A DNA stretch of 64,000 nucleotides from Nonomuraea montanisoli (GCF_013363975.1 NZ_JABWGN010000009.1:124001-188000); one strand, 5' to 3'. Counted from the stretch's first letter, positions 51,111 through 60,464 are shown. The notes: a model not told the origin generated them from the letters alone. Numbers and translations: made by a program.

Positions 51111-51494
51111 ATGTTGATCGGGGAGCTGAGCCGGCGGACCGGCGTCCACACGCACCAGCTTCGCTACTACGAGGCTCAGGGCCTGCTCGAACCCGTCCGC
51201 GGGGCCAACGGCTACCGCGAGTACGCCGACGACGCCGTCCTGACCGTGACCCAGATCCGGCGGCTGCTGGCGGCGGGGCTGTCCACCCCGGAGATCGCGT
51301 TCCTGCTGCCCTGCGCCACGGGCGTGGGCCCCGACCTGGAGCCCTGCCCGGACACCCTGCAGGCCCTGCGGGCGCGCCTGGACGGGCTGGACGAGCACAT
51401 CGACGCGCTCACCCGCTCCCGCCGGACCCTGCACGACTACATCGTCGCCACCGAGCGGCGCGCGCCACGCGTGTACGAGCCGTGCGACGCGTGA
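51111..51494 (+). CDS. MerR-family transcriptional regulator
   Basis: 127 residues. The N-terminal MerR helix-turn-helix is LIGELSRRTGVHTHQLRYYEAQGLLEPVRGANGYREY, followed by the coiled-coil dimerisation helix. There is no clear metal-binding C-terminus, though CATGVGPDLEPCPD contains two cysteines. It probably activates the divergent oxidoreductase through the palindrome between them. Confidence 0.88.
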   Translation: MLIGELSRRTGVHTHQLRYYEAQGLLEPVRGANGYREYADDAVLTVTQIRRLLAAGLSTPEIAFLLPCATGVGPDLEPCPDTLQALRARLDGLDEHIDALTRSRRTLHDYIVATERRAPRVYEPCDA

Positions 51495-51518
51495 CCCGGT
51501 CCGCGGCGTTCCCGGCGC

Positions 51519-51915
51519 TCAGCCGTTCCTGACCAGCCGCAGGGAGGGATGGACCGGGGGCCCGGCGGAGGCGGCGCGGTCATGCCACCACGTCAGCCCG
51601 GCGGCGCCGGCCGGCTCGCGCAGCGTGGCCAGATGCTCCTCCGCGAGCTCGCGCCGCCCGGCCGCCGAGGCCGGCAGCGCCAGGTACCAGTCCACCGGGC
51701 CCGCGCACAGGACCGCCGAGAGCACCGAGATCCGGCCGCTGCAGGGCAGCAGCTCCCGGTACAGGGCGCGGCATTCGCGCGGGTGCCCCAGCGCGGCCGT
51801 CGCGGCGCGCCGGCACCGCCCGCGGACGCGGCCCGCCGAGCCGCACGCAGGTCCCGTCGGCGTCCCGGACTTCCAGCGGCCCCAGAACTCTGAAGTGCAC
51901 CTGTTGCCCACTCAC
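51519..51915 (-). pseudogene. Collapsed SARP/BTAD regulator remnant
   Basis: The N-terminus VHFRVLGPLEVRDADGTCVRLGGPRPRAV is a SARP start. After about 35 codons it leaves frame. A second frame gives YRELLPCSGRISVLSAVLCAGPVDWYLALPASAAGRRELAEEHL, typical of the C-terminal region of large BTAD/ATPase regulators. The DNA-binding and central parts are missing, so the locus looks like an internal deletion of a larger regulator. The rest of the intergenic stretch to 52058 holds only a terminator. Confidence 0.5.
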
Positions 51916-52010
51916 GGCGTGTCGATCAACAGGTCGGCATCCCAGGGAGCGGCGGCCGGTCCTGCCATCGGGGAACAGCCCTGATCGCGGCGGCGCTGCC
52001 GTGGAAAAGG

Positions 52011-52047
52011 GAAGATCCCCGGGAGGGGCAGGCTCCCGGGGATCTTC
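52011..52047. terminator. Terminator hairpin after the proline operon
   Basis: GAAGATCCCCGGGA and its exact complement form a 14-bp stem around a 9-nt loop, 12 bp beyond the stop of the P5C dehydrogenase gene. Confidence 0.85.
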
Positions 52048-52058
52048 GTGTCAGGCGG

Positions 52059-53732
52059 TCAGTAGCCGAGCTTCTTCAGGTCGGGCTGCTCGAAGCCGGA
52101 CTGCGGGACGTCGCCGCGGTACGGGCCGGTGACGACCGGCGCCACGAACGTCTCCTTGATCGTGCGGGCGTTCACCCAGCGGATCAGGTTGAAGATCGAG
52201 CCCGCCTTGTCGTTGGTGCCCGAGGCGCGGGCGCCGCCGAACGGCTGCTGGCCCACGACCGCACCCGTCGGCTTGTCGTTGACGTAGAAGTTGCCCGCCG
52301 CGAAGCGCAGCCGCTCCGAGGCCGAGGCGATCGCGTAGCGGTCGTTGGCGATGAGCGAGCCGGTCAGCGCGTACGGCGTGACGGACTCCATCTGGTCGAG
52401 CACCCGGTCGAAGTCGCCGTCCTCGTAGACGTGGACGCCGAGGATCGGGCCGAAGTACTCCTTGACGAAGACCTCGTCCGTGGGGTCGGCGCACTCCACG
52501 ATGGTCGGCTTGACGAAGTAGCCCGTCGAGTCGTCGTAGGAGCCGGTGAGCACGTTCACGTTCGCGGCCTGGCGGGCGCGGTCGATGGCGGCCTTGTGCT
52601 TGGCGAAGGCCCGCTCGTCGATGACGGCGCCCATGAACGTGGACAGGTCCTCCGTGACGTCGCCCACGGTGAGCGACTCGGCCATGGCCACGAAGTCGTC
52701 ACGCATCCGCGTCCAGAGCGAGCGCGGCACGTAGGCGCGCGAGGCGGCCGAGCACTTCTGGCCCTGGTACTCGAAGGCGCCCCGGACCAGCGCCGTCCGC
52801 AGGCCGGCGAGGTCGGCCGACGGGTGGGCGAGCACGAAGTCCTTGCCGCCGGTCTCGCCGACGAGGCGCGGGTAGCCCCGGTAGGAGCCGATGTTCGTGC
52901 CGACCGTCCGCCACAGGTGCTGGAACGTCGCGGTGGAGCCGGTGAAGTGGATGCCCGCGAGCTCGGGGTGGGCCAGCGCCACCTCGGAGACGGCCTGGCC
53001 GTGGCCCGTGACCATGTTGATCACGCCCGGCGGCAGTCCGGCCTCCTCCAGCAGGCGCATGGTGAAGTGCGCCGCGAACTGCTGGGTGGGCGACGGCTTC
53101 CAGACCACGACGTTGCCCATCAGGGCGGCGGCCGTCGGCAGGTTGCCGGCGATGGCGGTGAAGTTGAACGGCGTGATCGCGAGCACGAAGCCCTCGAGCG
53201 GCCGGTACTCCATCCGGTTCCACACGCCGGGCGAGGACGCCGGCTGGTCGGCGTGGAGCTGGCGGGCGTACGCCACGTTGAAGCGGAAGAAGTCGATCAG
53301 CTCACAGGCCGAGTCGATCTCCGCCTGCTGCGCCGTCTTCGACTGGCCGAGCATGGTCGCGGCGTTCAGCGTCGCGCGCCACGGGCCCGCCAGCAGGTCG
53401 GCCGCCCGGAGGAAGACCGCGGCCCGCTCGTCGAAAGACAGCGCCCGCCACGCCGGGGCGGCGGCCAGCGCCGTATCGATCGCCTCCCGGACGTCCTGCG
53501 CGGTGGCGTCGTGGGTGACGCCGAGCACCGACGCCTTGTTGTGCGGCTGCACGACGTCGATCGGGGCGCCGCCGCCCATCCGCTGCCGGCCGCCGATCGT
53601 CATCGTGAGGTCGATCGACGCCCCGGACAGCTCCTTGATCCGGTTCTCCAGCGTGGTGCGCTCGGCGCTGCCCGGCGCGTAGGAGTACACCCGCTCGTTG
53701 GCCGGCGTGGGCACGTTGGTGATGGCGTCCAT
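52059..53732 (-). CDS. pruA: L-glutamate gamma-semialdehyde (P5C) dehydrogenase
   Basis: 557 residues. VVWKPSPTQQFAAHF, HFTGSTATFQHLW, GETGGKDFVLAHPSADL (general base Glu) and the nucleophile in YQGQKCSAASRAYVP are the standard aldehyde dehydrogenase and PruA motifs. It oxidises P5C/glutamate semialdehyde to glutamate. It follows the proline dehydrogenase gene with no gap on the same strand. Confidence 0.95.
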   Translation of the reverse strand: MDAITNVPTPANERVYSYAPGSAERTTLENRIKELSGASIDLTMTIGGRQRMGGGAPIDVVQPHNKASVLGVTHDATAQDVREAIDTALAAAPAWRALSFDERAAVFLRAADLLAGPWRATLNAATMLGQSKTAQQAEIDSACELIDFFRFNVAYARQLHADQPASSPGVWNRMEYRPLEGFVLAITPFNFTAIAGNLPTAAALMGNVVVWKPSPTQQFAAHFTMRLLEEAGLPPGVINMVTGHGQAVSEVALAHPELAGIHFTGSTATFQHLWRTVGTNIGSYRGYPRLVGETGGKDFVLAHPSADLAGLRTALVRGAFEYQGQKCSAASRAYVPRSLWTRMRDDFVAMAESLTVGDVTEDLSTFMGAVIDERAFAKHKAAIDRARQAANVNVLTGSYDDSTGYFVKPTIVECADPTDEVFVKEYFGPILGVHVYEDGDFDRVLDQMESVTPYALTGSLIANDRYAIASASERLRFAAGNFYVNDKPTGAVVGQQPFGGARASGTNDKAGSIFNLIRWVNARTIKETFVAPVVTGPYRGDVPQSGFEQPDLKKLGY

Positions 53733-54650
53733 TTACTTACCCCCAAGGGCACGAAGGAAGAAGGCGACGTTGGCCGGGCGCTCGGCCAGGCGGCGCATGA
53801 AGTAGCCGTACCAGTCGTCGCCGTACGGGATGTAGACGCGGACGGTGTGACCGGCCCCGGCCAGGGCCTCCTGCCGGTCGGTCCGGATGCCGTAGAGCAT
53901 CTGGTACTCGTAGTCGCCGACGGAGCGGCCGAAGCGGTCGGCGAGCAGCTCGGTCACGGCGATCAGCCGGTCGTCGTGCGTCGCCACCATGGGATACCCC
54001 TTCCCCGCCATGAGGATCCGCAGGCATCGCACGTACGCCCGGTCGACGTCGCCCTTGCTCTGGTGGGCGACCGAGGCGGGCTCCCGGTAGGCGCCCTTGA
54101 CCAGGCGCACCCGGCTGCCCTCGACGGCGAGGTCACGGCAGTCCTGGATGCTGCGGAAGAGGTAGGCCTGGATGGCCACGCCCGTCGACGGGAAGTCCTC
54201 GCGCAGCGTGCGCAGGATGCCCAGCGTCGAGTCGACGGTGGTGTGGTCCTCCATGTCGAGGGTGACGGGCGAGCCGTTCGCGGCGGCGGCGGCGCAGATC
54301 TCGCGGGCGTGGGCCAGCGCCAGCGCCTCGTCGAACTGCTGGCCGACGGCCGACAGCTTGACCGACACCTCCGCGCGCGAGCCGAGGCCGAGCGGCCGCA
54401 GCGACTCCAGCAGCGTCACGTACGCCTTGGCCGTCGCGGCGGCGGCCCCCGCGTCGCGGGTCTCCTCGCCGAGATGGTCCACGGTCACGGTCAGCCTGGC
54501 GTCGGTGAGCCGTTCGACGGCCTTGCGGGCCTCATCGACACCCTCGCCGGCGACGAACCGGTCGACGACCTTCCGCGTGAGCGGGAAACCGGACACGGAG
54601 CGACGCACCAGCGCGCTCCGGGACGTGGCGAGCAACACTTGACCGAGCAT
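53733..54650 (-). CDS. Proline dehydrogenase (monofunctional)
   Basis: 305 residues, flavin TIM barrel: VSVKLSAVGQQFD, VTLDMEDHTTVDSTL, IQAYLFRS, SRVRLVKGAYREP and YPMVATHDDRLI. The C-terminal YIPYGDDWYGYFMRRLAERPANV holds the substrate Arg pair. It oxidises proline to P5C and passes it to the adjacent dehydrogenase. It is divergent from the PucR-type regulator, the usual layout of the actinomycete proline operon. Confidence 0.95.
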   Translation of the reverse strand: MLGQVLLATSRSALVRRSVSGFPLTRKVVDRFVAGEGVDEARKAVERLTDARLTVTVDHLGEETRDAGAAAATAKAYVTLLESLRPLGLGSRAEVSVKLSAVGQQFDEALALAHAREICAAAAANGSPVTLDMEDHTTVDSTLGILRTLREDFPSTGVAIQAYLFRSIQDCRDLAVEGSRVRLVKGAYREPASVAHQSKGDVDRAYVRCLRILMAGKGYPMVATHDDRLIAVTELLADRFGRSVGDYEYQMLYGIRTDRQEALAGAGHTVRVYIPYGDDWYGYFMRRLAERPANVAFFLRALGGK

Positions 54651-54725
54651 GTATCCAATCTAAAACCCCAGCTCAAACGGGGCCATCGACGCTCGTAACG
54701 CCCGATGTGGCAGGCTGTCATACAC

Positions 54726-55778
54726 ATGGACAATTCGGCTGATCTGCAGGACATCGTCGACGAGCTCGCCCGGCTGCTCGGGGCCTCCGCGACGCTGGAG
54801 GACCGCTCGTTCCGGCTGCTCGCGTACGGGGCGCAGCACGGTGACATCGACACCGTGCGCCAGGAGTCGATCCTGCGCCGGCGCGCCACGCCGGAGGTCC
54901 GCGACTACTTCGAACGCTACGGCATCGCCCGGGCCGGGCACCCCGTCCGCATCCCGGCCGACGCCGACCTCAAGGTGCTGGCCCGCGTCTGCTGGCCGCT
55001 GCGGCACCAGGACGTCACCTACGGCTACCTGTGGCTGCTCGACTCGGGCAGCCTCACCGACGAGGTGCTGCGGCGGGCCGAGCCGCTGGTGGGCCGCGCC
55101 GCCGCCGCGCTGGCCCAGGAGGCGCGCAGCCGCCGCGACGCCGGCCGCGGGCTGCGGGCGCTGCTGTCGGCCGACCCGGAGGAGCGCGCGGGCGCCTCGC
55201 TGGAGACGCCCGGCCCGGTCGCCGCGATCGCGGTGCGCGAGTCGGACCAGCGGGTGGCCGCCCTGTGGACGCTGCCGCGCGGGGTGCTGGCCCGCCCGGG
55301 CTCGCCCGTCGCGCTGCTCGCCCCCGCCCACCTGGCGGCCGAGGTGGCGCGCACGGTCCAGGCCGCGTACGGCACGGCGGCCGGCATCGGGGCGCTCCGG
55401 CGCGACCCGGGGGAGGCCTGGCAGAGCTGGCGGGAGGCGCGGCAGGCGCTGCGGATCGCCGAGCACTTCCCGCGCTTCGCGCCCGTCGCCCGCTGGGAGG
55501 ACCTCGGGGCGCACCGGCTGCTGGCCCGGCTCGGCCAGGCCGACCTGGCGGAGCTGGCGGCCGAGACCGCCGCGCTGGACGGCGAGCTGGCCCACACCGT
55601 CGAGACGTACCTCGACCTCGGAGGCCACGCCCAGAAGACGGCGGCGGAGCTGGGCATCCACCGCCAGACGCTGTACTACCGGCTGGGGAAGGCCGAGCGG
55701 CTGCTGGCCCGCGACCTGAGCGACGGCGACGACCGCCTGGCCGTCCACCTCGGCCTCAAGGCCGCCCGCCTGGTGTGA
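54726..55778 (+). CDS. PucR-type regulator of proline catabolism
   Basis: 350 residues. A GAF-like N-terminal region (DLQDIVDELARLLGASATLEDRSFRLLAYG) and a central region are followed by the PucR C-terminal helix-turn-helix: LAHTVETYLDLGGHAQKTAAELGIHRQTLYYRLGKAERLL. ATG at 54726 (MDNSADLQD) is chosen over 54705. Divergence from the proline dehydrogenase gene suggests it is the PutR-type activator. The 75-bp intergenic region should hold its site. Confidence 0.88.
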   Translation: MDNSADLQDIVDELARLLGASATLEDRSFRLLAYGAQHGDIDTVRQESILRRRATPEVRDYFERYGIARAGHPVRIPADADLKVLARVCWPLRHQDVTYGYLWLLDSGSLTDEVLRRAEPLVGRAAAALAQEARSRRDAGRGLRALLSADPEERAGASLETPGPVAAIAVRESDQRVAALWTLPRGVLARPGSPVALLAPAHLAAEVARTVQAAYGTAAGIGALRRDPGEAWQSWREARQALRIAEHFPRFAPVARWEDLGAHRLLARLGQADLAELAAETAALDGELAHTVETYLDLGGHAQKTAAELGIHRQTLYYRLGKAERLLARDLSDGDDRLAVHLGLKAARLV

Positions 55779-55792
55779 CCGGCGGCTCGGGA

Positions 55793-55844
55793 CAGGTGGC
55801 GCGGGGCTACGGCCGGGGCAGGTGGCGCGGGGCTACGGCCGGGG
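55793..55844. repeat. 26-bp tandem repeat
   Basis: Two copies of CAGGTGGCGCGGGGCTACGG plus CCGGGG (55793 and 55819) span the stop region of the FMN-binding gene, with a third partial copy after. Confidence 0.8.
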
Positions 55845-56432
55845 CAGATGCCGCAGGGCGGAGGCGTCGCCGGGGCCGCCCCGCTCCGACAGGTGACCCG
55901 CCACCCGTCCCCGGTGCGCGGCGTCCTTGTGCCCGTCGTACTTGAACTTGCCGCGGACCTCCTCGACGCTCAGCCGCAGCCCCTGGATGCCCGACAGGAG
56001 CCGGGGCATCGCGGCCGGGTCGCCCGCCGCCGGGTCGAGGTCGCCGAGCTGGGCGCGGAGGATCTCCAGCTTGCCCTCGGCGTCCTTGACGATCTCGGCG
56101 TGGCAGACGAGCTGGACGGCCGAGTAGTAGGTGGTCGGCACGCCGAGCGCCGGGTCGGTGCCCGGCTCGGCCCGCCACGAGCCAGGGATGTACGACCAGT
56201 GACCGGCGACCGACAGCAGGACCTTCGGGTTCTCCTCGACGGCCGCCCACACGGGGTTGGGGCGGGCCAGGTGGAGGACGACGGTCCGGTCGTCCCGCAG
56301 GAGGAACTGCGTCGGGACCACGACGGGCAGGTCCCGGTCGCGGCCGGCGGCGATGAGCTGCCCGAACGCGTGGTCCCTGACGTACGCCAGGGCCTGCTCG
56401 TGGCCGGCGGCGTCCCACGGGTGAATCAGCAT
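55833..56432 (-). CDS. PaiB-like FMN-binding protein
   Basis: 199 residues, split-barrel flavin fold: MLIHPWDAAGHEQALAYVRDHAFGQLIA, PVVVPTQFLLRDDRTVVLHLARPNPVWAA, and GLRLSVEEVRGKFKYDGHKDAAHRGRVAGHL, the last strongly typical of the PaiB/FMN-binding negative regulator family. It may act as a flavin-dependent reductase or regulator. Its C-terminus is modified by the 26-bp repeat. Confidence 0.85.
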   Translation of the reverse strand: MLIHPWDAAGHEQALAYVRDHAFGQLIAAGRDRDLPVVVPTQFLLRDDRTVVLHLARPNPVWAAVEENPKVLLSVAGHWSYIPGSWRAEPGTDPALGVPTTYYSAVQLVCHAEIVKDAEGKLEILRAQLGDLDPAAGDPAAMPRLLSGIQGLRLSVEEVRGKFKYDGHKDAAHRGRVAGHLSERGGPGDASALRHLPRP

Positions 56433-56505
56433 GCCGGGACCCTACAATCACCCGGCCGGACACCGGGGAACCGGGTCCGGCCGAGGGAGACGGGGGTGCT
56501 TCGGG

Positions 56506-57609
56506 TCAGGCGCAGGCCGCCTCGTACACGCGGACGAGCTCCTGGCTGACGCGCTCCCAGGAGTAGCGGGAGCGGGCGCGGTCGGCGCCGGCGTAGCCGA
56601 GCGCGGTGCGCAGCGTGCCGTCGGCGAGCAGCTCGCGGGCCAGGCGCGCGGTCTGGGCGGGGCGGTCCGGCGGCACCAGCAGGCCGGTGACGCCGTCGAT
56701 GACGGAGTCGAGGTGGGCGCCGACGGCGGAGGCGATCACCGGCACGCCGCACGCCATGGCCTCCAGGGCGACGATGCCGGTCGTGGCCTCGCGGGGGATG
56801 GTCACGACGGCGTCGGCGCCGCGCATGAGCTTGGGGACGGCGGTGCGCTTGACCTGGCCGAGGAGGGTCACCCGGTCGGCCACGCCGAGCTGCTCGGCCA
56901 GGGCCCGCAGGCGGCGCGCGTCGCGGTCGTCGCCCAGCGCGTCGGGGTCGGGGCCGCCGGCGATGACGAGCTCGACGTCCGTCAGGCCCAGCAGGGCGCG
57001 GACGACGGTGTGGGCGCCGCGGTCGGGGGACAGGGCGCCGACGTGCAGCAGCCGCTTGCGCGCTCCGCGCGTGGCGGCGGGGCCCTGCCGGTGGAAGCGC
57101 TCGGTGTCGACGCCGTAGGGAACGATCGCGATGTTGTTGCGCGGCACGCCGAGCCGGATCAGCGCCGACTCCTCGTCGTTGGAGCCCGCGATGACCGCGT
57201 TGGCGCGGCGGCCGAGCGCCCGCTCCAGCTTGATGTGGGCGGCGTCGACCGAGTGGAAGGTCTGGGTCACCGGCACGTCCAGGCCCTTGGCGCCGGCGAC
57301 GGCGGCGAGCCCGCCGGTCCAGGAGTGGGCGTGGATGACGTCCGGCCGCTCCTGGCTCCACCGCTTGGTCAGGTGGCGGCCGATGTCGTTGAGGTACGGC
57401 ACGACGTCGTCCGGAGTCAGGTCACGCGCCGGCCCCACGTCGATGTGCTCCACCGTGACCCCCGGGGCCACCCGCGTCCTGGGCTTGCCTTCGGCGCTGT
57501 CTCGGCGGGAGTAGATCGTGACGTGGTGCTCACGCCCCAGCTCACGGGCCACGGCGTGGATGTGGTGGCGCTTGCTGCCGTTGACGGATGCGACGATCGC
57601 GATATTCAT
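56506..57609 (-). CDS. GT4-family glycosyltransferase
   Basis: 367 residues. The N-terminal VNGSKRHHIHAVARELGREHHVTIYSRR and DVIHAHSWTGGLAAVAGA, with the C-terminal RLLHVGALSPDRGAHTVVRAL and the EX7E region EATTGIVALEAMACGVPVIAS, define a retaining GT4 enzyme. It is unlike the GT1 enzymes of the cluster and probably acts on cell envelope or polysaccharide. The 233 bp upstream hold its promoter and a GCACGGATATCTGTGC near-palindrome at 57669. Confidence 0.9.
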   Translation of the reverse strand: MNIAIVASVNGSKRHHIHAVARELGREHHVTIYSRRDSAEGKPRTRVAPGVTVEHIDVGPARDLTPDDVVPYLNDIGRHLTKRWSQERPDVIHAHSWTGGLAAVAGAKGLDVPVTQTFHSVDAAHIKLERALGRRANAVIAGSNDEESALIRLGVPRNNIAIVPYGVDTERFHRQGPAATRGARKRLLHVGALSPDRGAHTVVRALLGLTDVELVIAGGPDPDALGDDRDARRLRALAEQLGVADRVTLLGQVKRTAVPKLMRGADAVVTIPREATTGIVALEAMACGVPVIASAVGAHLDSVIDGVTGLLVPPDRPAQTARLARELLADGTLRTALGYAGADRARSRYSWERVSQELVRVYEAACA

Positions 57610-57842
57610 GGCACACCTCAGCGTGGAAAGCATGTGGAAACAGCCTTCAAGGTGTGCCTGCGTCTTAGGCACGGATATCTGTGCTGAAGACTTTACCCGG
57701 AACAGCCCCAGACGCAAACCCCGACAGAACCGACTTCTCGCACAAAAAACGCGAACGGCCAGATGGAGCTCCAAGAAATCGTGACCGAACGCTGGGGGTT
57801 GCGGGTGATTGGCCAGGTTGACGGCCTGGCCCGAGAAGCCGG

Positions 57843-59675
57843 TCAGGCGCCGCGCAGCGCCAGGACCACGATCTCGTCCCACACCTGGCCGCCCGAGAAC
57901 GCGCTGCGGTCCGCCTCCACGGCCTTGACCACGGTGGCCGGCGACTGCCCCGCGCACCGCCCCAGCACGTCCGCCAGCCGCTCCTCGCCGTACGGCTCGC
58001 CGGCCTCGTTGCGGGAGGAGACCAGCCCCTCGGAGTAGAGCACCAGCGTCTGGCCCATGCCGACCGTGATCTCCTCGACCCCGGTCTCGGCCGCCGGCGC
58101 GATGCCCAGCGGCACACCGCCGCCGGAGGCGAAGCGCACGCCGCCGTCCTGCTGCAGCAGCGCCGCCGGGTGATGCCCGGCCGACGACAGCCGGATGGTG
58201 CGGCCGCGCACGAACCCCGCCACCGCCATCACGAACATGCCGGTGCCCTGCTTGACCAGCGCCTCGTTCACCTTGCGCATGACCACGTCCGGGTCGGACT
58301 CCCAGGCGCCCAGCACCCGCAGCCCGCCCCTGACCATGGCGCTGACCGAGGCGGCCTCCTCGCCCTTGCCCACGGCGCCGCCCAGGGCGAAGCCCCAGCC
58401 GCTCTCCACGGGGAACACGTCGTAGAACTCGGCGCCCACGGAGGCGCCCGGGTGGTAGATGGCGCTCGCCTCGTACCCCGGCACGTCCGGCAGGTTGCGC
58501 GGCGCGACGCTGGCCGACAGGGCGTCCGCCGCCCGGGAGCGCCGCTGGAAGCTGCGCTGCGCCCGTACGGCGAGCCCGAGGTGCAGACCCACCTCCTGCA
58601 TGACCCCGAGGTCGGCCAGCGTGAACGGCGGCTTGTCGTGCCCGCGCACCAGCGTCAGCGCGCCCTCGCGGGCGCCGATCGGCACGCACAGCAGCGAGCC
58701 CGCGCCCATCGCGGTCAGCAGCGGCCCCTCCGCGGAGAAGCCGAACAGCGTCTCGTCGTCCAGCATCTCGTGGACCAGGCCCGAGCCGCGCTCCAGCACG
58801 TGCGCCACCACCTGGCTCGCGGCCGGCTCCGCGCTCTCCACCTGCCGCACCAGCCCGCCGAGCGGGTGGTCCTTCGGCGCCACCACGGCCGAGCGGCGCG
58901 GCATCCCGTCGCGCACGACGTCGGCGACCACCCAGTCGGCCCACTCGGCGGCGAGCAACCGCGTGGCGCGGGGCAGCGCGACCGGCTGGCGCAGCGCCTC
59001 CTCGTCCAGCAGCAGCGCGGCCATGCGGGCCAGCAGGTCCTGCCGCCGGCTCGCGGCCATGAGCAGCTCGCCGTCGGACTCCTCGGGCCGCTCCGCCGCC
59101 GGGCCGGGGAGCTGGACCTCGGTGGGCAGCGCCACGGCCGCCACCATCTGCTGCGGCTCGCCCGGCATCGTCAGCCGGGTCAGCGCGAGCTGCACCGTGT
59201 GCGTGCGCCCCTGGTGCGCCAGCCGCGTCTCGAACGCCGCCGGCTGCCCCGTCTGGAGCACCGAGGTCAGGTGGGAGCGGAACGCGGCCCGCCGCGAGAC
59301 GTCCACCAGCAGCGGGAACGAGCGGCCCACCAGATAGCCGTCCGGGCTGCCCAGCACCCGCGAGGTCTCGCCGTTGACGCGCCGCACCACGCCGCCGCCG
59401 TCCAGCACGATCACCGGCACCGGGAACGCCCGGAACACCTGGCGCAGCAGCTTCAGCTCCCGCTGCGGCCCGTCCTTCTTCCCCTGGCGGCGGTCGGTGG
59501 CCTTGCGCAGCTCGGCGCGCGCCTCGGCCAGCAGCTCGGAGGCGGTGTCGAGCTCGGCCAGCGCCGCGTCGAGAATGGGAGCCAGCTCGGACGGATAGGC
59601 CGTCCTCGCCTCACGCAGAGACGTGACGCGCGCCGAGAGCGCGTCCAGAGCGTGTTCGAGGTCCGGCACAGTCAT
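57843..59675 (-). CDS. PAS-GAF-SpoIIE (PP2C-like) protein with degenerate metal ligands
   Basis: 610 residues: an N-terminal coiled coil (about 1-70), a PAS domain (about 75-190), a GAF domain (about 215-380) and a PP2C/SpoIIE domain to the end. SpoIIE phosphatases remove phosphate from STAS anti-anti-sigma factors. The usual catalytic acids are altered: GGDFYD reads GAEFYDVF, the GD-(V)-GKG motif reads GGAVGKG, TDG reads YSEG, and DD(I) reads WDEIVVLAL. It may be a pseudophosphatase or have changed activity. STAS, sigma and anti-sigma genes lie just downstream. Confidence 0.85.
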   Translation of the reverse strand: MTVPDLEHALDALSARVTSLREARTAYPSELAPILDAALAELDTASELLAEARAELRKATDRRQGKKDGPQRELKLLRQVFRAFPVPVIVLDGGGVVRRVNGETSRVLGSPDGYLVGRSFPLLVDVSRRAAFRSHLTSVLQTGQPAAFETRLAHQGRTHTVQLALTRLTMPGEPQQMVAAVALPTEVQLPGPAAERPEESDGELLMAASRRQDLLARMAALLLDEEALRQPVALPRATRLLAAEWADWVVADVVRDGMPRRSAVVAPKDHPLGGLVRQVESAEPAASQVVAHVLERGSGLVHEMLDDETLFGFSAEGPLLTAMGAGSLLCVPIGAREGALTLVRGHDKPPFTLADLGVMQEVGLHLGLAVRAQRSFQRRSRAADALSASVAPRNLPDVPGYEASAIYHPGASVGAEFYDVFPVESGWGFALGGAVGKGEEAASVSAMVRGGLRVLGAWESDPDVVMRKVNEALVKQGTGMFVMAVAGFVRGRTIRLSSAGHHPAALLQQDGGVRFASGGGVPLGIAPAAETGVEEITVGMGQTLVLYSEGLVSSRNEAGEPYGEERLADVLGRCAGQSPATVVKAVEADRSAFSGGQVWDEIVVLALRGA

Positions 59676-59733
59676 GCTCTGACGCTACGCCACATCGGAT
59701 AATGCTAGCTATAAGGGGTAGGGAGGCGAACCT

Positions 59734-60453
59734 ATGGAATCGACAGTGACGATGATCACTCCTGGCCTCGCCCGTGACCTCGCCGCGCTGGGCCGCCTCG
59801 GCGAGGCCACCTCCACCGAGAGCGTGCTGCGCGGCCTGACCACGGCCCTGGCCGACGGGGTGCCCGGCTGCTCCGGCAGCGCCGCCGAGCACTGGCGCGA
59901 CCAGCGCGTCGTGGTCTCCGGCTCGCACAGCGAGCTGATCACGCTGGTCGACGAGGAACGCCGCCTGGGGGAGGGGCCGTCCGCCGAGGCCCGCCGCACC
60001 GCCGCCCGCGTGATGGTCGGCGACGTGCTCAGCGAGGGCCGCTGGCCCCGCTACGCCGCCCTGGCCAACCGCTGGGCGGTGCGCTCGATCCTCGTCCTGC
60101 CCATCCAGGTCGGGCCCGCGCTGCTGATCGTCGGCCTGTACTCCGTGCGGCCCGGCGCGTTCTCCCCGGTCGGCGCGCACACGCTGGCCGACATGCTGAC
60201 CCAGCAGGTCGGCGTCGCCATGAGCAACATGTGGGACTTCGAGGAGGTCCGCACCGACGCCGCCCAGCTCCAGGAGGCGCTCAACGGCCGGGCCGTGATC
60301 GACCAGGCCAAGGGCATCATCATGCAGACCAGCGGCTGCACCGCCGAGGCCGCCTTCGAGGAGCTGCGCCGCATCTCCCAGCACCACCAGGTCAAGGTGG
60401 CCGACCTCGCCCGGCTCCTCGTGGACGAGCACCAGCGCAAGTCGCGCCGCTGA
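59734..60453 (+). CDS. GAF-ANTAR RNA-binding antiterminator-type regulator
   Basis: 239 residues. The GAF domain covers about 15-165 (CSGSAAEHW to GVAMSNMWDF). The C-terminal ANTAR domain reads LQEALNGRAVIDQAKGIIMQTSGCTAEAAFEELRRISQHHQVKVADLARLLV, with the AKG and conserved aromatic/Leu pattern. Such proteins bind paired RNA hairpins to prevent termination. GGGAGG precedes ATG. It is divergent from the SpoIIE-like gene and convergent with the STAS gene. Confidence 0.92.
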   Translation: MESTVTMITPGLARDLAALGRLGEATSTESVLRGLTTALADGVPGCSGSAAEHWRDQRVVVSGSHSELITLVDEERRLGEGPSAEARRTAARVMVGDVLSEGRWPRYAALANRWAVRSILVLPIQVGPALLIVGLYSVRPGAFSPVGAHTLADMLTQQVGVAMSNMWDFEEVRTDAAQLQEALNGRAVIDQAKGIIMQTSGCTAEAAFEELRRISQHHQVKVADLARLLVDEHQRKSRR

Positions 60454-60464
60454 TGGGTGGTCGT

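Noticed and set aside
57669..57684. GCACGGATATCTGTGC near-palindrome upstream of the GT4 gene
   Set aside because: One mismatch pair and no partner site or regulator; kept only as a note.
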